Positions 23,303 through 34,956 of a stretch of 64,000 nt of DNA are shown here, piece by piece; position 1 is the stretch's first letter, and every line of letters starts with the position of its first letter. The stretch is from Rhizophagus irregularis. Taxonomy: Eukaryota > Glomeromycota > Glomeromycetes > Glomerales > Glomeraceae. The notes beneath the pieces were generated by a model, which searched no databases, was not told the origin of the DNA, and saw only the letters and a list, made by a program, of their open reading frames with translations. Where the stretch lies: the NCBI RefSeq assembly GCF_026210795.1, contig NC_089430.1:4712001-4776000 (forward strand), given 5' to 3'. The translations under genes and the position numbers were made by a program.

Positions 23303-24790
23303 ATTTGTTGTTTGTTATTTTTTAAAAATAAGGGGAAAAAGTAATTCTTTTTGGAAAATATTTTATTATTGATTCTTTGTTTCGAATATTGAATTGGTGA
23401 AGAGGGTGGAGAAGGGTGGAGCTCAATTCTTTTTATATTTTTTAACTTATTAGTCGAATAGTAAAATTCTTTCTTTTTGTTCTGATCTAAAAATACGTGT
23501 AAAAGTTTAAAAATAAAAAAAAATGTTGCATAAAATATATTGCATTATATAATTTCTTTAAACAAGTTCTTTGTCGGAAATTATGAAGCGGAAATTTTAC
23601 TTTTTCGTCATTTGCAATAAGTCTTTTTAGTAAATATGAAAGTTCTATATATAAATTTTTACGCCATAAAAAAAATGACATTGAATTTGAAATTAAGATT
23701 TTTTTTAAAACATTTCTAATATTAGAAGAATATTACCAAAAAAAAAATCATTTATTTGAATATGTTATGTTTAAAAATTACAATGAAGAAAATGAATTTA
23801 TTCATATACATGCATAAAAGTGAAAAATCAGCAATTAAGGAAATAAGCATAATCCAAATGTTAGATTTTTGTATGCATATATTTTTTGCATTAAAAGGTC
23901 GTGATTCCAGAAAAAAAAGGGTTCCATTAAGTCGTTAAAAGGCCCAAAAGAAGGTTAGATCCAATTATATAAGGAAGGAGATCAACAAATAAAGTAAATG
24001 ATGTTGTAGATTGAAAATTGTTGTTAACTGAAATAGTTCTAGTTAATAAAATAAGGTAATAAAAAATGATTATCTTTAAAATGACAATCCATTTTATTAT
24101 ACGTGCATCTTTTTCGGCGGATTTTAAACATTTTTATCCATTGTATATATACTGCATATTTTAAAATTTTAAAAAATATCATATATAATAGAACCTTTTA
24201 TATTTTTGGCTGGTGGGAACTTTCAAGAATATAAACTCCGGAGAATAAATAAGTAACGCCATTAAACTTATTTTGTTTATGAAAAGTATTTTTTTTTTCA
24301 AATTTCATTTTTTTTTATGCATTAAACAGGTCCGAATCTTTTAAATTTTAAATGAATGATAAAATTATTAAGAGATCTAAAAAAGGTTAAATTCTTTTAC
24401 GAAAAATTTCGGAATAATGGTTGAAAAAAACTCCAACAATATTAACTACATTGTTACGTTAACTACATTGTAAAATATCAAGTTAGTTGTGGTAATATCT
24501 TTTTAATCAATGATCCAAAATGTCTTGTTCAATAATTTTAACCAATATGGTAATATATATTTGAAAAATTTCAGTGATCTATCCCTATAAAAAAAAAAAA
24601 TTCTGAAAAAAACTCCGATAAATGATAATTTTTCTAGTTTTCATTTCGAAGTAACTCGGGTACGTGATCATTTTTCTGAAAAAATTTTTTATAGGGTATT
24701 TTTTAAACTGGGGTTCATTTCTTTTTCATTGATTTTTTTTTTTAAAAAAAAAAATTATTCTCTAAAAAATTAATTTCAACTTTTTCAAAG
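23303..24790. promoter_or_regulatory. Shared divergent promoter region A2/B2
   Basis: About 1.49 kb between the A2 and B2 start codons. It includes the A2 TATA box (23429-23437, TATAAAAAG on the minus strand), a GATCTAAAAATAC block (about 23483) and the AAACTTATTTTGTTTAT block near 24262. An ACTCCAACAATAT / CAAGTTAGTTGT block lies at about 24430-24492. All of these are shared with the A1/B1 spacer. A 114-bp MITE (24583-24696) has been inserted close to B2. Open frames here are short and unsupported. Confidence 0.45.
24583..24696. mobile_element. CCCTATAA-family MITE in the B2 promoter, 114 bp
   Basis: The inverted ends are CCCTATAAAAAA and TTTTTTATAGGG, with an inverted subterminal TTCTGAAAAAA. 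The flanking 3-bp duplication is TAT (24580-24582 and 24697-24699). It has the same end sequence as the elements at 51647-51941 and 62293-62348. It lies 94 bp upstream of the B2 start codon, and no equivalent exists before B1. Confidence 0.75.
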
Positions 24791-27700
24791 ATGAAGAAGT
24801 TGAAGTTATCTTTTATTTTTCTTTTATCAATTATTTTACTATCGATATTACCTGTAAAATCTTCCATTACATTTGTAGAAGAAACACCTGAAACCCCTTC
24901 AACTCCTCGCGTGTTAAATTCAAATTTTTATGATGATGGCACGATAGTCGTTCGAATAGTTCGTGTAAACTACACAGCTCCTCCAAAAATTTGTGTGGAG
25001 GAATTCTTATCACTTCGTATAATTTATCCCGATAAAACTATTAAGAAATTGGATCTTTCAGCAGTTAAATTAAATATACAACCTTTCAACTTTTGTCTTC
25101 TTCCAACCGCTAATCCTATTAGATTTTACCCTGTAAAAAAAAATTTTTTGCTTATAACTTACGCGGAAGCTGAAGATGTAAACAGTCCTTACACTTATAA
25201 TGATTGGGGAATGATCATCGACTTAGATGGATCATTTAAAAGGTATATATGTAAATATAAATTAACCTTTTTATATATTTGATATGAGCATAAATAATAA
25301 AGATTATTTCGCTTCTTTTATAGTAAAATTTGGTTAGGTACATCCTACGTTAATACTACTACTAACGAATGGTTGCCCGCCCAAGATTCTGTCACATTAA
25401 ATATCCATAGAGACAATGGATTTCTTCGTACCGCGCCCGTAACTGGTACTAATTCTATGACCTTGAAACAATTCAAAGTGTAAGTATTAAATTTTAATTT
25501 ACGAAAATTAATTTTAATGTATAATTTAATTTATATATATTTCTTCTTTTATAAGAAATGAAATTGGTGAAGTTCAACTTCTTGCAGAAACTTCTATGAA
25601 TTTTACGGCTACTCCAATCGAAACAGTTGCAACAATGGACGGAGGATACGCGATTATTTATCCTAATTATGAATTTACAACAACAACAACAACAACAATG
25701 CCCCTTGCTCCATATATGTCGATCCATGGTTTTTTTTTACAAAACGGAAGTCCAGAAAAGCAAGGTCCATTTGTTCTTTATCAAACTCCAAATCCGGTAT
25801 CAAAAATTATTTTACTTGATTGTGATTTTACTAAAGTGGGATTTGGTCAAACTTGTATACTGGTTTTAAACATTGCACCAGTAATAGATCGAAATACGTT
25901 TATTAAAATTGATTTCCTTTCAACTGGAACTGTATATAATATTACTATGTTTCAAAACCCTGCTGATCTTATTGATTTTACTGTTGAGTCATTACAATAT
26001 GGTGGCTATCTCTTATATAGTAGAGCACCATTTCCAAATGATATGACTAAACTTAATCTTTATGGTTATATTTTGGATGACCATGGTAATCGTTATGATT
26101 GGAATATATCATACCCTACTACAACAAATTTTAATGGTGATGTTTTAGTTTTACCAAATAATACTATCGCAATTCCTCAACCGGAATTTCAACAAACTTG
26201 GGGTTTGCTCACCACTGACTTGTACAAGATCAAGGGTGCACAAGGTAAGGTGATACGAACGAGAAATAATATAATTACAGTATATCGTATAAAATTTTTT
26301 TAACTTGTATAAACTTTTAAAATGTTTACTAGATCATGGTTATGGAAATTTACATATCTTCAACACAACTCCGAACATTGGTGAAATTATAAATCCATCT
26401 AAAATTGAATTCCTTACAATTCAATTTTATGATAAAGTTGATTTATCATCTAATCATAACATTACAATTTTACAAGATGGTGGTATTATAAGACAAATTA
26501 CTTCTGTAAGCCATAATAATGGAGATTTTGTAAAAAATATTGATGGTTATACTATTCAAATCAAAGTGATTAATAGTACTTTTAATCAGCCTAATACAAT
26601 GTATTATATTATAATGGATGATGGTTTTGTAAAGAGTAAAGATCTTCAAGAGCCTATCATTGGCATACAAGATAATTCTTGGAAGTTTTTTACAAGTAAG
26701 TGTTTTATCTTATTTAAAATGAAAATAATATTAAATATATATAAAATAAAATTCTTTTTTTTTCATAATAGCTAAAGAAGGTGTTACGCAAAACAGTGGT
26801 TTCTCAAATTATTATAAAAAGAAAGTAAACGCATCTGCCATCAACGGAAAAGTTCTATTAAACGTAGACGGGACAGATTACTTCAGAAGGATTAAAGACG
26901 ATAAAATTAAAGTTAAAGAATTTTTTGACAATTTAACACGAGAACTGGCCGAAGCAATCCCTGTTGATTCGGAACGAATATATACAAATTACAAACATGA
27001 AATTGATACTTCCGCTTCACCTGAACAATATATTCTATCTATTAATATTGGAAAAGCCAAGAATGAAACCGAAAGATCTGTTGATTCTATCTCTGATAAT
27101 TTAAATACTTTAATAAGGAATAAACTTATTACTGTTATTGGTACTGGAGAGTATACAAATTATTTAGATGAAAGATATGGATATGTACCCATACGTAAGA
27201 ATCCAATTTTTTTTTCGGATAAAGGATTTCATCTCAAATAACTAAATAATAATTTTTTTTTTTTGTAAAAATAGCCAGGTGGATACAAGAACATTTGGGT
27301 AGTCTTCTTGGAACAATTGGATTGAACATCATATTATTGTCACTTGCTTATTGGGTAAATAATAACATTTAATATTAATATATTATTAAGATTATTATTT
27401 AATTTTTTTTTTAATTGAATATTGACAAAAAATGAAAAAATCTAACTTTTTTCTTTTGTTTTTAGTGTAACTCAATTGCAATTTTTTCATGTGGCAACGC
27501 TGTTGAAAAATTTGTGACGACAATCCTTTTTACTAGTAATGATGCAGATAGCGTGGAAAAAATTTTTCCTGCAAGGTAAAAAAAAAATTCCCCTAAAAAA
27601 ATGTATAGACTTATTTTAATCAAATACTGATTTATTCTCTTCCCTTTCCCTCACTAGTCTTTTTTTCGTGACATTCCCGTTTATCGTAAATTTAGGTTTT

Positions 27701-29310
27701 GCATTTAAAGTTGTAATTGATGAACTTATGAGACATGACTTACGAAAATTATTAAAAACCATTAAAAGACTTAAAGATGACTTAGTAAAAGAAGGCAACA
27801 ACTCTACAGTAGGAGGAGGCAACAATTCTACAGTAGGAGGAAGCAACAATTCTACAGTAGGAGGAAGCAACAATTCTACAGTAGGAGGAAGCAACAATTA
27901 TACAGTAATAGATGTCAACAATTCTACAGTAGTAAATGTCAACGATTCCATAATAGAAGTAGACAACAATAATACAGTAAAAGATGGCAATTTTAGTGTA
28001 GAAGATGGATCAAAGAAAGACGAAGTTGCCAAGCGCGAAGAAAAAGTTAAGAAATTTACGAAAGCGTTAAGAGAAACTAGAAAAGAATTAAAAAAAATTA
28101 ATGAAGAGTTAACAGAAGTTAGCAATCTCTCGAAAGGATTAAAAGAAGTCAATAAAAGTATAAAAAAATTAAAGGATTCAAATCCAAATTATGTAAAAGA
28201 CATCATGGAAAAATCAAACACAGTAAAAGACATCGTGGAAAAATTGAGAGGGATCAACAATCTTAGAGAAAGATTAATGCAAGTTGAAGATTTTACAGAA
28301 GAAATAATAGAAATTTGTAGAAATTTAAATGTACTTGGCAAATTATCAAAAGAATTGAAAAAAATTGATGAATTGGAAGTTATCCTTTCCAGAGAAGAAT
28401 CGGGAGAAGGAGGTACCATTAAGGAACATGTGGAAGAATTAAAAGAAGTTGTACACCTAAAAGGGCGATTAAATAAAGCTTTAAACCTTATGAATGAGTT
28501 AAAAAAAGAACTCCCGACGAGCGAAAAAGAATCTACGACGATCGATGAACTTACGAAGAGCAGAGATGAACTTACGAAAAGTAAAAAAGAACTTATAAGC
28601 GAATTAGCAAAACTTGAGAGTTTTCAAAAAGAATTAGAAAAATTAGAAAAACTTGAAAGCTATAAAGAAGAATTAGAAGAAGAATCGAATGAAGGAAATA
28701 ATGAAGAAGATAATAGAAGAGATAGTATATGGGAAGGAGTTAAGAAAAGGTTTAGTAGACTTATAAGTTTTCATGAGAAAATCGAAGAGGAGGCTAAAAA
28801 AGTGATAGAAAAAGATCAGCCGCCGAAGAAATATCGAAAATTTTCAAAATGGTTAAGAGATTATAAAGATAGTCAAACAATTGTAATAATATTCACGATA
28901 TTAGCAGGAGTTGATATTTCACATTTAGAATTGCTTGGATCAAAGTTACGAATTAAAATTCCAAGTATTGAATATTTTGATCTACATACTCGAAATATTG
29001 ACGTTAATTTTAATGCTAAATTATCTCATGCAGCAAAACATAGTTTATTTTTGGGTGATGTCACTAATATTTTCATTGAAGATATTTCTACAATATTTAT
29101 TCAGGTGTGTAATTTATTTTTGTATTAATTTTATTAATTTTTTATTTTTTTATTAAACCAATCATTAAAATGTTATTTTATTTGTTTAAGTGTTTTTATT
29201 TAGGTCAAGTCGTATCATTTGGGTACACACCTATTTATACTATTACAAAATCTATTATTCATCTCCTTAATAACTTATTTCACATATATACATATAAACG
29301 TAATCCTTGA
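24791..29310 (+). CDS. Gene B2: multi-exon membrane protein, longest paralogue
   Basis: Nine exons: 24791-25242, 25324-25479, 25556-26244, 26333-26695, 26772-27194, 27275-27354, 27466-27575, 27658-29104, 29191-29310. They total 3840 nt (1279 aa) with the same intron phases as B1. The layout is a signal peptide, a beta-rich glycosylated ectodomain, an Ig-like exon 4 ending IIGIQDNSWKFFT, a membrane segment in exon 6, and membrane segments at both ends of exon 8 with a coiled coil between. Exon 8 is 255 nt longer than in B1. Part of the gain is a 24-nt repeat (27780-27900) encoding NNSTVGGS units, each with an N-glycosylation sequon. Exon 3 has a short Thr run from an ACA repeat. The last exon uses an AAG acceptor (29188-29190), and its frame ends 30 nt earlier than in B1. 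The function is unknown. Confidence 0.85.
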
Positions 29311-29485
29311 ACATCAACCCGGGTAAACCCTTAATGGAAAGGCTATTGTTCGATCAAATACAACTTATTATTTGAATAAATATTTTATATTTTATTTAAT
29401 TTTCTAATATATAAATGCTATACATGATCTGCCTAAAAAAAAACTTTGTTTCTTTACGTATTGTGTCGTTTGCTAATTAATATTC
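29311..29485. repeat. Edge of the A/B segmental duplication, copy 2
   Basis: Matches 6627-6852 behind B1 (ATGATCTGCCTAA, TTTGTTTCTTTAC, TTGTGTCGTTTG, AATTAAT) and then diverges abruptly. The stop codon of the minus-strand pseudogene that follows (29473-29475) lies within this shared strip. Confidence 0.55.
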
Positions 29486-31145
29486 GCATGACTTTTGCTT
29501 GTGTGTTTCAGAGTTTCGGAGGCACTTAATGTTCGATAGTTGCGTAGGAAGCTAAAACAAGGTCCTTCAAGAACAAAATAAAGACCATTGTCAGAAAGAT
29601 CAACTCTGATTATCCGGCCATCTGGAACTTTACGTGACAAATATTAATCGCATATAACTTAAACAACATAATCAATACAAAGAACTTTACCAGCAAATTG
29701 TATGCCTGACTTAAATTTTTCATTGTTTCATCTAATAAATCTTCTTTAAGAAATTTGTCAAGTACACCTTTTGTTGTTCTCAGACATTTTGAGCGATCAT
29801 GAATAGCCTTGGCAGATGTTAGATTCTTGATGCACTCTGTATGATTTAGTTCAATATCTTTGCATTTATGAACAATCCTCAGGTTGATTTTTCATCGTCT
29901 CTCGTTATATTTTCTCCCTTTATATTGCTATTAAGCGAGTGTAGATAACATAATAGAGATAATCTTACCAATGAAGATTCAAAATATCCAAGACATCATT
30001 GAAAATGTCATTCAGAATAGCATTTATCACATAATCCATTTCGCTAAGATTTTTTCGTTTTCCGATTTTCTCATTAAATAAGTATGAATTATCAAGATAT
30101 TTGTCGATCCTCGCAAAAGCATTAGAAAGCATTAGTAATAGACTTAATATAGTAAATTACATAATTAAAAAAAAACTAATTTTAACATCTTACACATGAT
30201 TGATCGCGATTTGTCGCGACTTGTCGAACCATTGGAGTATTCTTGTTAGTTCTAATATTCCCATGCATCAATATATCAACATAGTGCCCACACATCTGAG
30301 AATGAATAAATGGATTAAACAATGGTAGTCGTATATGCGTATATGTCAAAAGTTAATAAACACTTACTTCATCATCAATATTGACGATCGCTTGAATTTC
30401 ACCTTCAAAAGAATTGGTAATCATGTTGATTTGACTATACACCTTCTTTATATCATTCCATCCATTCCTGAACCAGATATGCGTATCATTACAAAATTCT
30501 GAGAACAAATCTGTATCGAAGAAAGTCCTAAATTGTATTTGTAATAGTCACATTAGCAACTTTTCCCTAGTGTACTATATCAATAATGATTAAATTCATA
30601 CCGAATAACGCTCATTGTCCGTTTGCTTTCTTGCTTTTCGTTGAGACTGATTTCACTAATTCGGCAGTGTTTTTGTAAGTGCATCAATGATGGTCATCTT
30701 TCAACTTCCAATCAGTCTCATGAGTTTCACTCGCATACTCTTCGTTGCCTGATTCCAATGATTCCAGTGGATTAGAAGGTTTAATATGAAAGATTTAGGA
30801 TTAGTAATAGTCTTTAACTAACATGTCAATTTATCATTAATTTCCCACCCTACCTAACCATCGAACCAAGTAGACCACTTGTATTCCAGTGGGTCCAGTG
30901 CCGGATCAGCGAGCACCTTTGTCATTAGATCATCTATTTGCTAGCACCAGTTGCGTAGCTCAGTAAATAGCAACCTAGTAGGCCTAGGTAGGTCTAGCCG
31001 TGCACTTTCTTTTCAACTACCTTCCCAAATAAAAAGATTTTTATTTACCTTTTTATATCCATCTAGAAGCACCTGTGCTCTTTACCGCCTGCTACTTTGA
31101 TCAGAACCAGAAATTGCTTCGAGATATTACGTAAAAATCTATTTT
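29473..31145 (-). pseudogene. Broken multi-exon hypothetical gene
   Basis: The minus strand contains a series of coding-like blocks separated by intron-like spacers. One lies at about 31055-31145 (..AQVLLDGYKK, then a GTAAAT donor). One at 30845-31000 reads ..LLFTELRNWC, an in-frame TAG, then QIDDLMTKVLADPALDPLEYK. One at 30690-30780 reads ..ESGNEEYASETHE... Others at 30380-30540 (TDLFSEFCNDTHIWF, YSQINMITNSFEGEI), 29990-30100 (YLDNSYLFNEKIGKRK), 29720-29870 (CIKNLTSAKAIHDRSKC) and 29473-29640 (RVDLSDNGLYFVLEG) follow. Frame changes between blocks and the TAG argue for decay, although some breaks may be introns I mis-joined. No family is recognised. The last residues before the stop fall in the duplicated strip behind B2, so the original 3' end was probably replaced at the breakpoint. 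Confidence 0.5.
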
Positions 31146-31659
31146 TCAATCAAACGGCTCTAAATTAGGCCCATTTAGAAAGTCAGGAATCACCAGCTTC
31201 CAGGATTTATTTTGAAATATTCGGACATATGTATTATAGATATTATATAATACTTGGCATGAGAAATATTGATAATACAGTTAATTGAGGTATATATAAA
31301 ACTTTTTTTCTTCCGGGGGATTGGAAAATTTTGTACAATCGTAATAATAATAATATCTTATTTTAAAATAATACAATATATATTCTTGACATATTTATCC
31401 GTGAGATACTTAACAGTTAACAGTTAACGTTAGAAAAGATAGAATGTGAGAATCGATTAATATATATAGAAATCGATTGTCACATGTTAACAGTTGACAA
31501 GTCGCCTTTAACCATTTACGTTTTATTGGTCAAATGATAATCGGTCATGTGCTATAAGATTCAAAATTACCACTTTCACACTTTCACATTATCTGTTATA
31601 TTGTTAACCCCAAAAAATTTTTACGTTACGTTATATCTCATTAAGACAAAAATATTATG
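31146..31659. other. Intergenic between the broken gene and the LINE remnant
   Basis: AT-rich. It contains a small inverted pair around GTGAGAATCGATT (about 31447) and AATCGATTGTCAC (about 31471), next to tandem TTAACAGTTAACAG words. No gene. Confidence 0.35.
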
Positions 31660-33248
31660 TTTCTCAGTCAAATTATTTCGACTGGCGCATCATAGCCAGA
31701 CCAGACGTTCTTTCACGAAAAGGCAGGAATGGACGAACCTTGAATGGTACAAATTCTTAATAGAAAATATTCGTACAAACAAAGAAACCTTCGTCTTAAC
31801 TTGGACTTCAGCAGCCCTCCCATTATTAACATTAATGTTACACGTCCCAAAATTCCTCTGGTCTCGTTTAATTCAAGCAAAGACTCAAGAACCTGGTTGA
31901 TTTCTGGTCCCCATGAACTAACGACATAGTTTATGGAAGAATTTTAGAAATCACATAGACCGCATTGTCCACCAATGCTTTTTATGGAACTCTAACCAAT
32001 CAATCTTAGGAGATAGCCATAATTGTGTAATGCATCGCCCATACTACGTGGGAGGGCATAGGAGGATTTAAGACCTAAATGTGTTTATCTGGGTCAAATT
32101 ATAAAATTTTCACAACAATTTATATCCATTATACTCCCAAACAAAGAAATATCCGTATTATTAACAAACATTCGCACCATACCTTCCGTTGTACTGCCTA
32201 CAGCGATTTTCTAGTTATAATTCATTTACCAATAGAACGGCCTTTACCTCTTCCTAAGGTTTCAATCAACTGTACAGTTATCTGGTGTAATTATAGATCA
32301 GTTAATTAATATTTCTATTGCGATTAATAGTTCATCAAATATCTCAATTTATACGGATGGCTCAATTACAGATCCCGATTCGGTTTTATCAGAGTTAGGT
32401 TTAGGTTGGATCATAGATCTCCCTACCAACATCACGCTGAAATTCAACGCTTCAACCGAACGCTGGAGTTCCTCCATCAAAGCGGAGGCTTTAGCAACAT
32501 GTACCGCTTTAATTACGTGCCCAAAAGATAGTTTAGTTAACATCTTTATAGGCTCAACAATGTTGCAAATAATCCGTTGATACCATAGCTATTTTAAAAA
32601 TCAACAATTATCTCATCAATCTGGAAAGCCATAGAACTGATAATCCTTTACCAAAGTCAAAGCTAATTCTGATGACGTCTTAAATGATGAAGCCGACAAA
32701 CTAGCAAAGCTGGGTGCGACTTCACCGTATATTATCATCATCAATAAAGACATCGACACATTTATCTCAACAATGAATATTCAATGGGCAACTCAATTGT
32801 GATCGATAGGAATATATGGAAAACAATGAGGTCTATTTTTAACAACAACTTACTTTATTAAAAATGCGTTCATAAACAACCTCATCGACTGGCCATGGAC
32901 TAAACCATGGATTAATCACAACCAAACAGATCGCCCAACGTCACTTTTAAAAATTAGCGAAACTTATGTTATAAACTGAAATCGTTCACACAATCGCTGC
33001 CAACTGGAGATCTTAATACATATTACCCTCAGATTATTTAACACTCTCACATGTTTTCACCGCAATCAAGAATTAGGTTCTAGCCGCCATTTATGGACGT
33101 GTCATCATAACGTAAGAAATTTTCAATAAACATAAACAAATCCTTATCCAAACTCTTGAACAACATTGTGATAAATTGTTGATTTTACTCAAAGTTTCTA
33201 TTGAACGCAATCCTATATTCAAATGGATATCAAACCTCGACGGGCCTA
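31660..33248 (+). mobile_element. Degenerate LINE-type retrotransposon 3' part with RNase H domain
   Basis: Frame-shifted remnants on the plus strand. The clearest block, at about 32300-32573, reads ISIYTDGSITDP, then GLGWIID, then SSIKAEALATCTAL and NIFI; these are the YTDGS and ..AEA..A.. motifs of a retroelement RNase H. A later block near 32655-32730 (NDEADKLAKLGA) fits the C-terminal RNase H motif with its Asp. Upstream blocks at 31680-31900 and downstream blocks to about 33240 (LWTCHHN.. with a Cys/His-like pattern) look like the linker and tail of a non-LTR element. Several stops and frame changes show it is dead. No reverse-transcriptase core is visible, so it is 5'-truncated, as LINEs commonly are. 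It ends abruptly against a gene-B relic. Confidence 0.7.
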
Positions 33249-34065
33249 CCATCAAGAATCTATCATTGGTATACAAGATACTGCTTGGAATTTTTTAAGT
33301 AAGTGCTAATGTTACGTATATGCGTAGAAGAAAATTCTTTTTTTTTTCCATAATAGTTCAATTGCTCAATTAACCAAAATTTCGAAATTAATTAAAATAG
33401 AAAATACAGATCCTACTCACGAGAAAAGAATGCGAATAATTAATGGCGCCAATTAAAAAGTTAGTTCGAAAAGTATATCAAATATGTACAAACGCATCTA
33501 GCATTGAAAAGTTTGGTCGACTTCAGAGTTACTTCAAATGTTTTAAAGATGATGTATGTATGTATGATAATTTACACAAGAACCGGCTAAAGCAATCCAC
33601 TTGCTAATTTGATGGTCGCTGGTGATTTGAAAGAAATCAACGTTAACGGAGATGAATCACAAGAAGTCATCATTAACAAAGAAGAATTGAAAGAAGTTAT
33701 CGTTAACAAGAAAGAATTAAAAGAAGTTAGCATATTTAGAGAAGAAATTGGTAGAGAGTTTGAAAGTTAATGAATCCACGGAATAATTAAAAGATGAGAG
33801 AAAGTAAGAGATGGAGTAATATATGGGAAGGAGTTAGATATGGATTAGTAAAATTATACATATAGGAGGAATGTGGAAAATGCTGAAAAATTGGTAAAAT
33901 GGTTAAGAGATTATAAAGGTAATCAGTATTTTTAAATTAATTTTTTTTACCTTTTATTAAGCCAAACATTAAAATTCATTTAATTATTTTTTTGATAGAA
34001 TTTAGTTTGATTCAAGTTGTATCATCTCGTTACATCATATACACTATTTCGAAATCTATTATATA
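33249..34065 (+). pseudogene. Gene B5: truncated, decayed fifth copy of gene B
   Basis: Begins in the middle of exon 4 with QESIIGIQDTAWNF (33252-33294), followed by the conserved GTAAGTG donor and a ..CCATAATAG acceptor (33356). An exon-5 relic reads ASSIEKFGRL..YFKCFKDD, then DNL and AKAI, with frameshifts. Exons 6 and 7 are gone. Charged repeats of the exon-8 coiled coil (ELKEVIVNKKELKEV) follow, then KWLRDYKGNQ near 33900. A copy of exon 9 (CAAGTTGTATCATC.. CACTATTTCGAAATCTATTA) lies near 34010-34065. The 5' half is absent, and the LINE remnant stands in its place. Confidence 0.75.
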
Positions 34066-34956
34066 ATACGATCATATATATAGAATAATCTTTCAAATTT
34101 TTTATTGTTCGATCAATAATTTAATTATTATTTGAATAAAATATTTCTATATACTGTACGATCTGTACGTATATAATGATGAATTTTCTAATACAATTAG
34201 ACGGTCAGGTATCGTAATTGTGATTAGATCATATACTGTAACAGCTATCACGTGCAACCGCAGAGGCAAGTTTGACGTGCGTTAACTATATGTAATAAGA
34301 TGCCATTGTAATTTACGTGAAAAACCCGCATCGAAAGATAATAAGATGTTAAAACTAATTGCATAAATTTGAAATTATTATTATTATTCAAATTAGTCAT
34401 ATTAAATATAAATGTACGTAACATGAAATTTAAATTTTTGTATTAAAGATTCTAAGTGGCAAATTGTCGAATGTCGATCACTATATTGTAATACGAAGGT
34501 AATATAAACTTCAAATAACTTCATTGAATTCTGATCGATCGATCACATTTGATCGATGATGGCGTATAATTAAAATAATTTGTTGTAAATAATTTGACAT
34601 TGTTTTCCTCTTTTGGATCAAAAAAAAAGAATTAACTATACCGCGTCGATAACACGCATAGTATTATACATTATTGTATTTGAAACGTTATTACTAATCT
34701 TTAGCATCTAAGAAATAAAATTTTATATTTATTCACGTAACTAGACAAGAGTAATGAAGTGAGGATATTATAGCACTCATCAATAATTTTGAAATTCGTA
34801 CTGTCACTTTGATCACAAATTAGCAGTAAGTTAAAAAGAGTTATTACAATAAATTACTTTATTAAACTCATTATGATAACAATTATACATGATAAATAAT
34901 GAAAAAAAAATCGGTAAAGTACCAATAATATTTGTGATTTAGTAAATATTAACTAA
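34066..34956. other. Intergenic between the B5 relic and B3
   Basis: AT-rich, no gene recognised. The two B units converge here (B5 plus, B3 minus), so this is the probable inversion boundary of the cluster. Confidence 0.35.
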
